Shown piece after piece: positions 5,232 to 5,862 of a stretch of DNA of 5,862 nt. Position 1 is the first letter of the stretch. Every line of letters starts with the position of its first letter. The stretch lies in contig CAJXZI010000136.1 in the NCBI GenBank assembly GCA_913063005.1, forward strand, positions 1 to 5,862, read 5' to 3'. The translations under genes and the position numbers were made by a program. The DNA comes from an uncultured Halieaceae bacterium. GTDB taxonomy: Bacteria; Pseudomonadota; Gammaproteobacteria; Pseudomonadales; Halieaceae. The notes under the pieces were generated by a model. The model did not search any database and had not been told where the DNA came from. It saw nothing but the letters and a program-made list of their open reading frames with translations.

Positions 5232-5862
5232 ATGGCAGCTAAAGACGTATTTTTTGGTGATTCTGCTCGCCAGCGCATGCTGGTCGGTGTGAACACACTG
5301 GCAGACGCCGTTAAGGCAACACTGGGTCCTAAGGGCCGCAACGTAATCCTCGAGAAGTCATTCGGTGCGCCGACTGTCACCAAAGACGGTGTCTCAGTCG
5401 CAAAAGAAATCGAATTGGCGGATCGTTTCGAGAACATGGGCGCACAGATGGTGAAGGAAGTTGCTTCACAGGCATCTGACGTCGCTGGTGATGGAACCAC
5501 GACTGCAACCGTTCTCGCTCAGTCAATCGTGAACGAAGGCCTGAAAGCGGTAGCGGCAGGCATGAACCCAATGGACCTCAAGCGTGGCATCGACAAAGCC
5601 GTTGCTGCAGCGGTTGAGGCAGTGTCTGGCATGGCATCGCCTTGCGAAGACAACACGGCGATTGCTCAGGTTGGTACTATCTCAGCTAACAGCGACGCGT
5701 CTGTTGGCGAAATCATCGCAGAAGCGATGGAGAAGGTCGGTAAAGAAGGCGTTATTACGGTCGAAGAGGGCTCTGGTCTTGAGAACGAACTCGACGTTGT
5801 AGAGGGCATGCAGTTCGATCGCGGTTACCTCTCGCCTTACTTCATCAACAACCAAGACAACA
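5232..5862 (+). CDS. groEL: Chaperonin GroEL, N-terminal part (partial)
   Basis: The first 210 residues of the 60-kDa chaperonin are present, and the gene runs off the right edge (E. coli GroEL has 548 residues). GroEL forms the double-ring ATP-driven folding chamber. MAAKDVFFGDSAR, the nucleotide-binding TLGPKGRNV (30-38), D52 in TKDGVSVA and the ATPase motif GDGTTTATVLA starting at G86 (D87, T89-T91) align with E. coli numbering without gaps. The segment AAGMNPMDLKRGIDKAV, QVGTISANSD and the apical-domain start DVVEGMQFDRGYLSPYFIN are intact. The start is supported by AAGGA at 5219-5223, eight nt before ATG. There is no sign of a frameshift. It is co-transcribed with groES. Confidence 0.98.
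   Translation, partial: MAAKDVFFGDSARQRMLVGVNTLADAVKATLGPKGRNVILEKSFGAPTVTKDGVSVAKEIELADRFENMGAQMVKEVASQASDVAGDGTTTATVLAQSIVNEGLKAVAAGMNPMDLKRGIDKAVAAAVEAVSGMASPCEDNTAIAQVGTISANSDASVGEIIAEAMEKVGKEGVITVEEGSGLENELDVVEGMQFDRGYLSPYFINNQDN

Overview
The window looks like chromosomal DNA of a gammaproteobacterium, probably a marine heterotroph of moderate G+C. The inference rests on an AlkK-type acyl-CoA ligase, an AmpG muropeptide permease, and fxsA lying directly upstream of groES-groEL. All genes are on the + strand. The lineage assignment is inferred from gene families and context only.

Positions 1-1891 hold the C-terminal end of a probable metallo-beta-lactamase-fold hydrolase, then a complete AlkK-family fatty acyl-CoA ligase that ends at a strong intrinsic terminator. 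Positions 1892-3805 hold ampG and three separate arrays of imperfect 15-bp tandem repeats. One array lies upstream of ampG. The second runs across the ampG stop codon. The third overlaps the signal-peptide region of a small exported protein of unknown function (to 4236). Positions 4303-5862 hold fxsA and the groES-groEL heat-shock operon, with groEL cut by the window edge. A perfect CIRCE operator and a near-consensus sigma-32 promoter sit in front of groES.

Functionally, the ligase activates fatty acids for beta-oxidation or lipid synthesis, AmpG imports cell-wall turnover products, and GroES/GroEL fold proteins. These are ordinary core genes. The unusual content is the 15-bp arrays. They can be placed in a common register and touch coding-sequence edges: a two-base-short unit appears to have cut off a repeat-encoded AmpG tail, and the third array encodes the N-terminal part of a signal peptide. 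The second point of interest is the pairing of CIRCE with a sigma-32 promoter, with CIRCE placed upstream of the -35 box. I see no phage, insertion sequence, CRISPR array or defence system.
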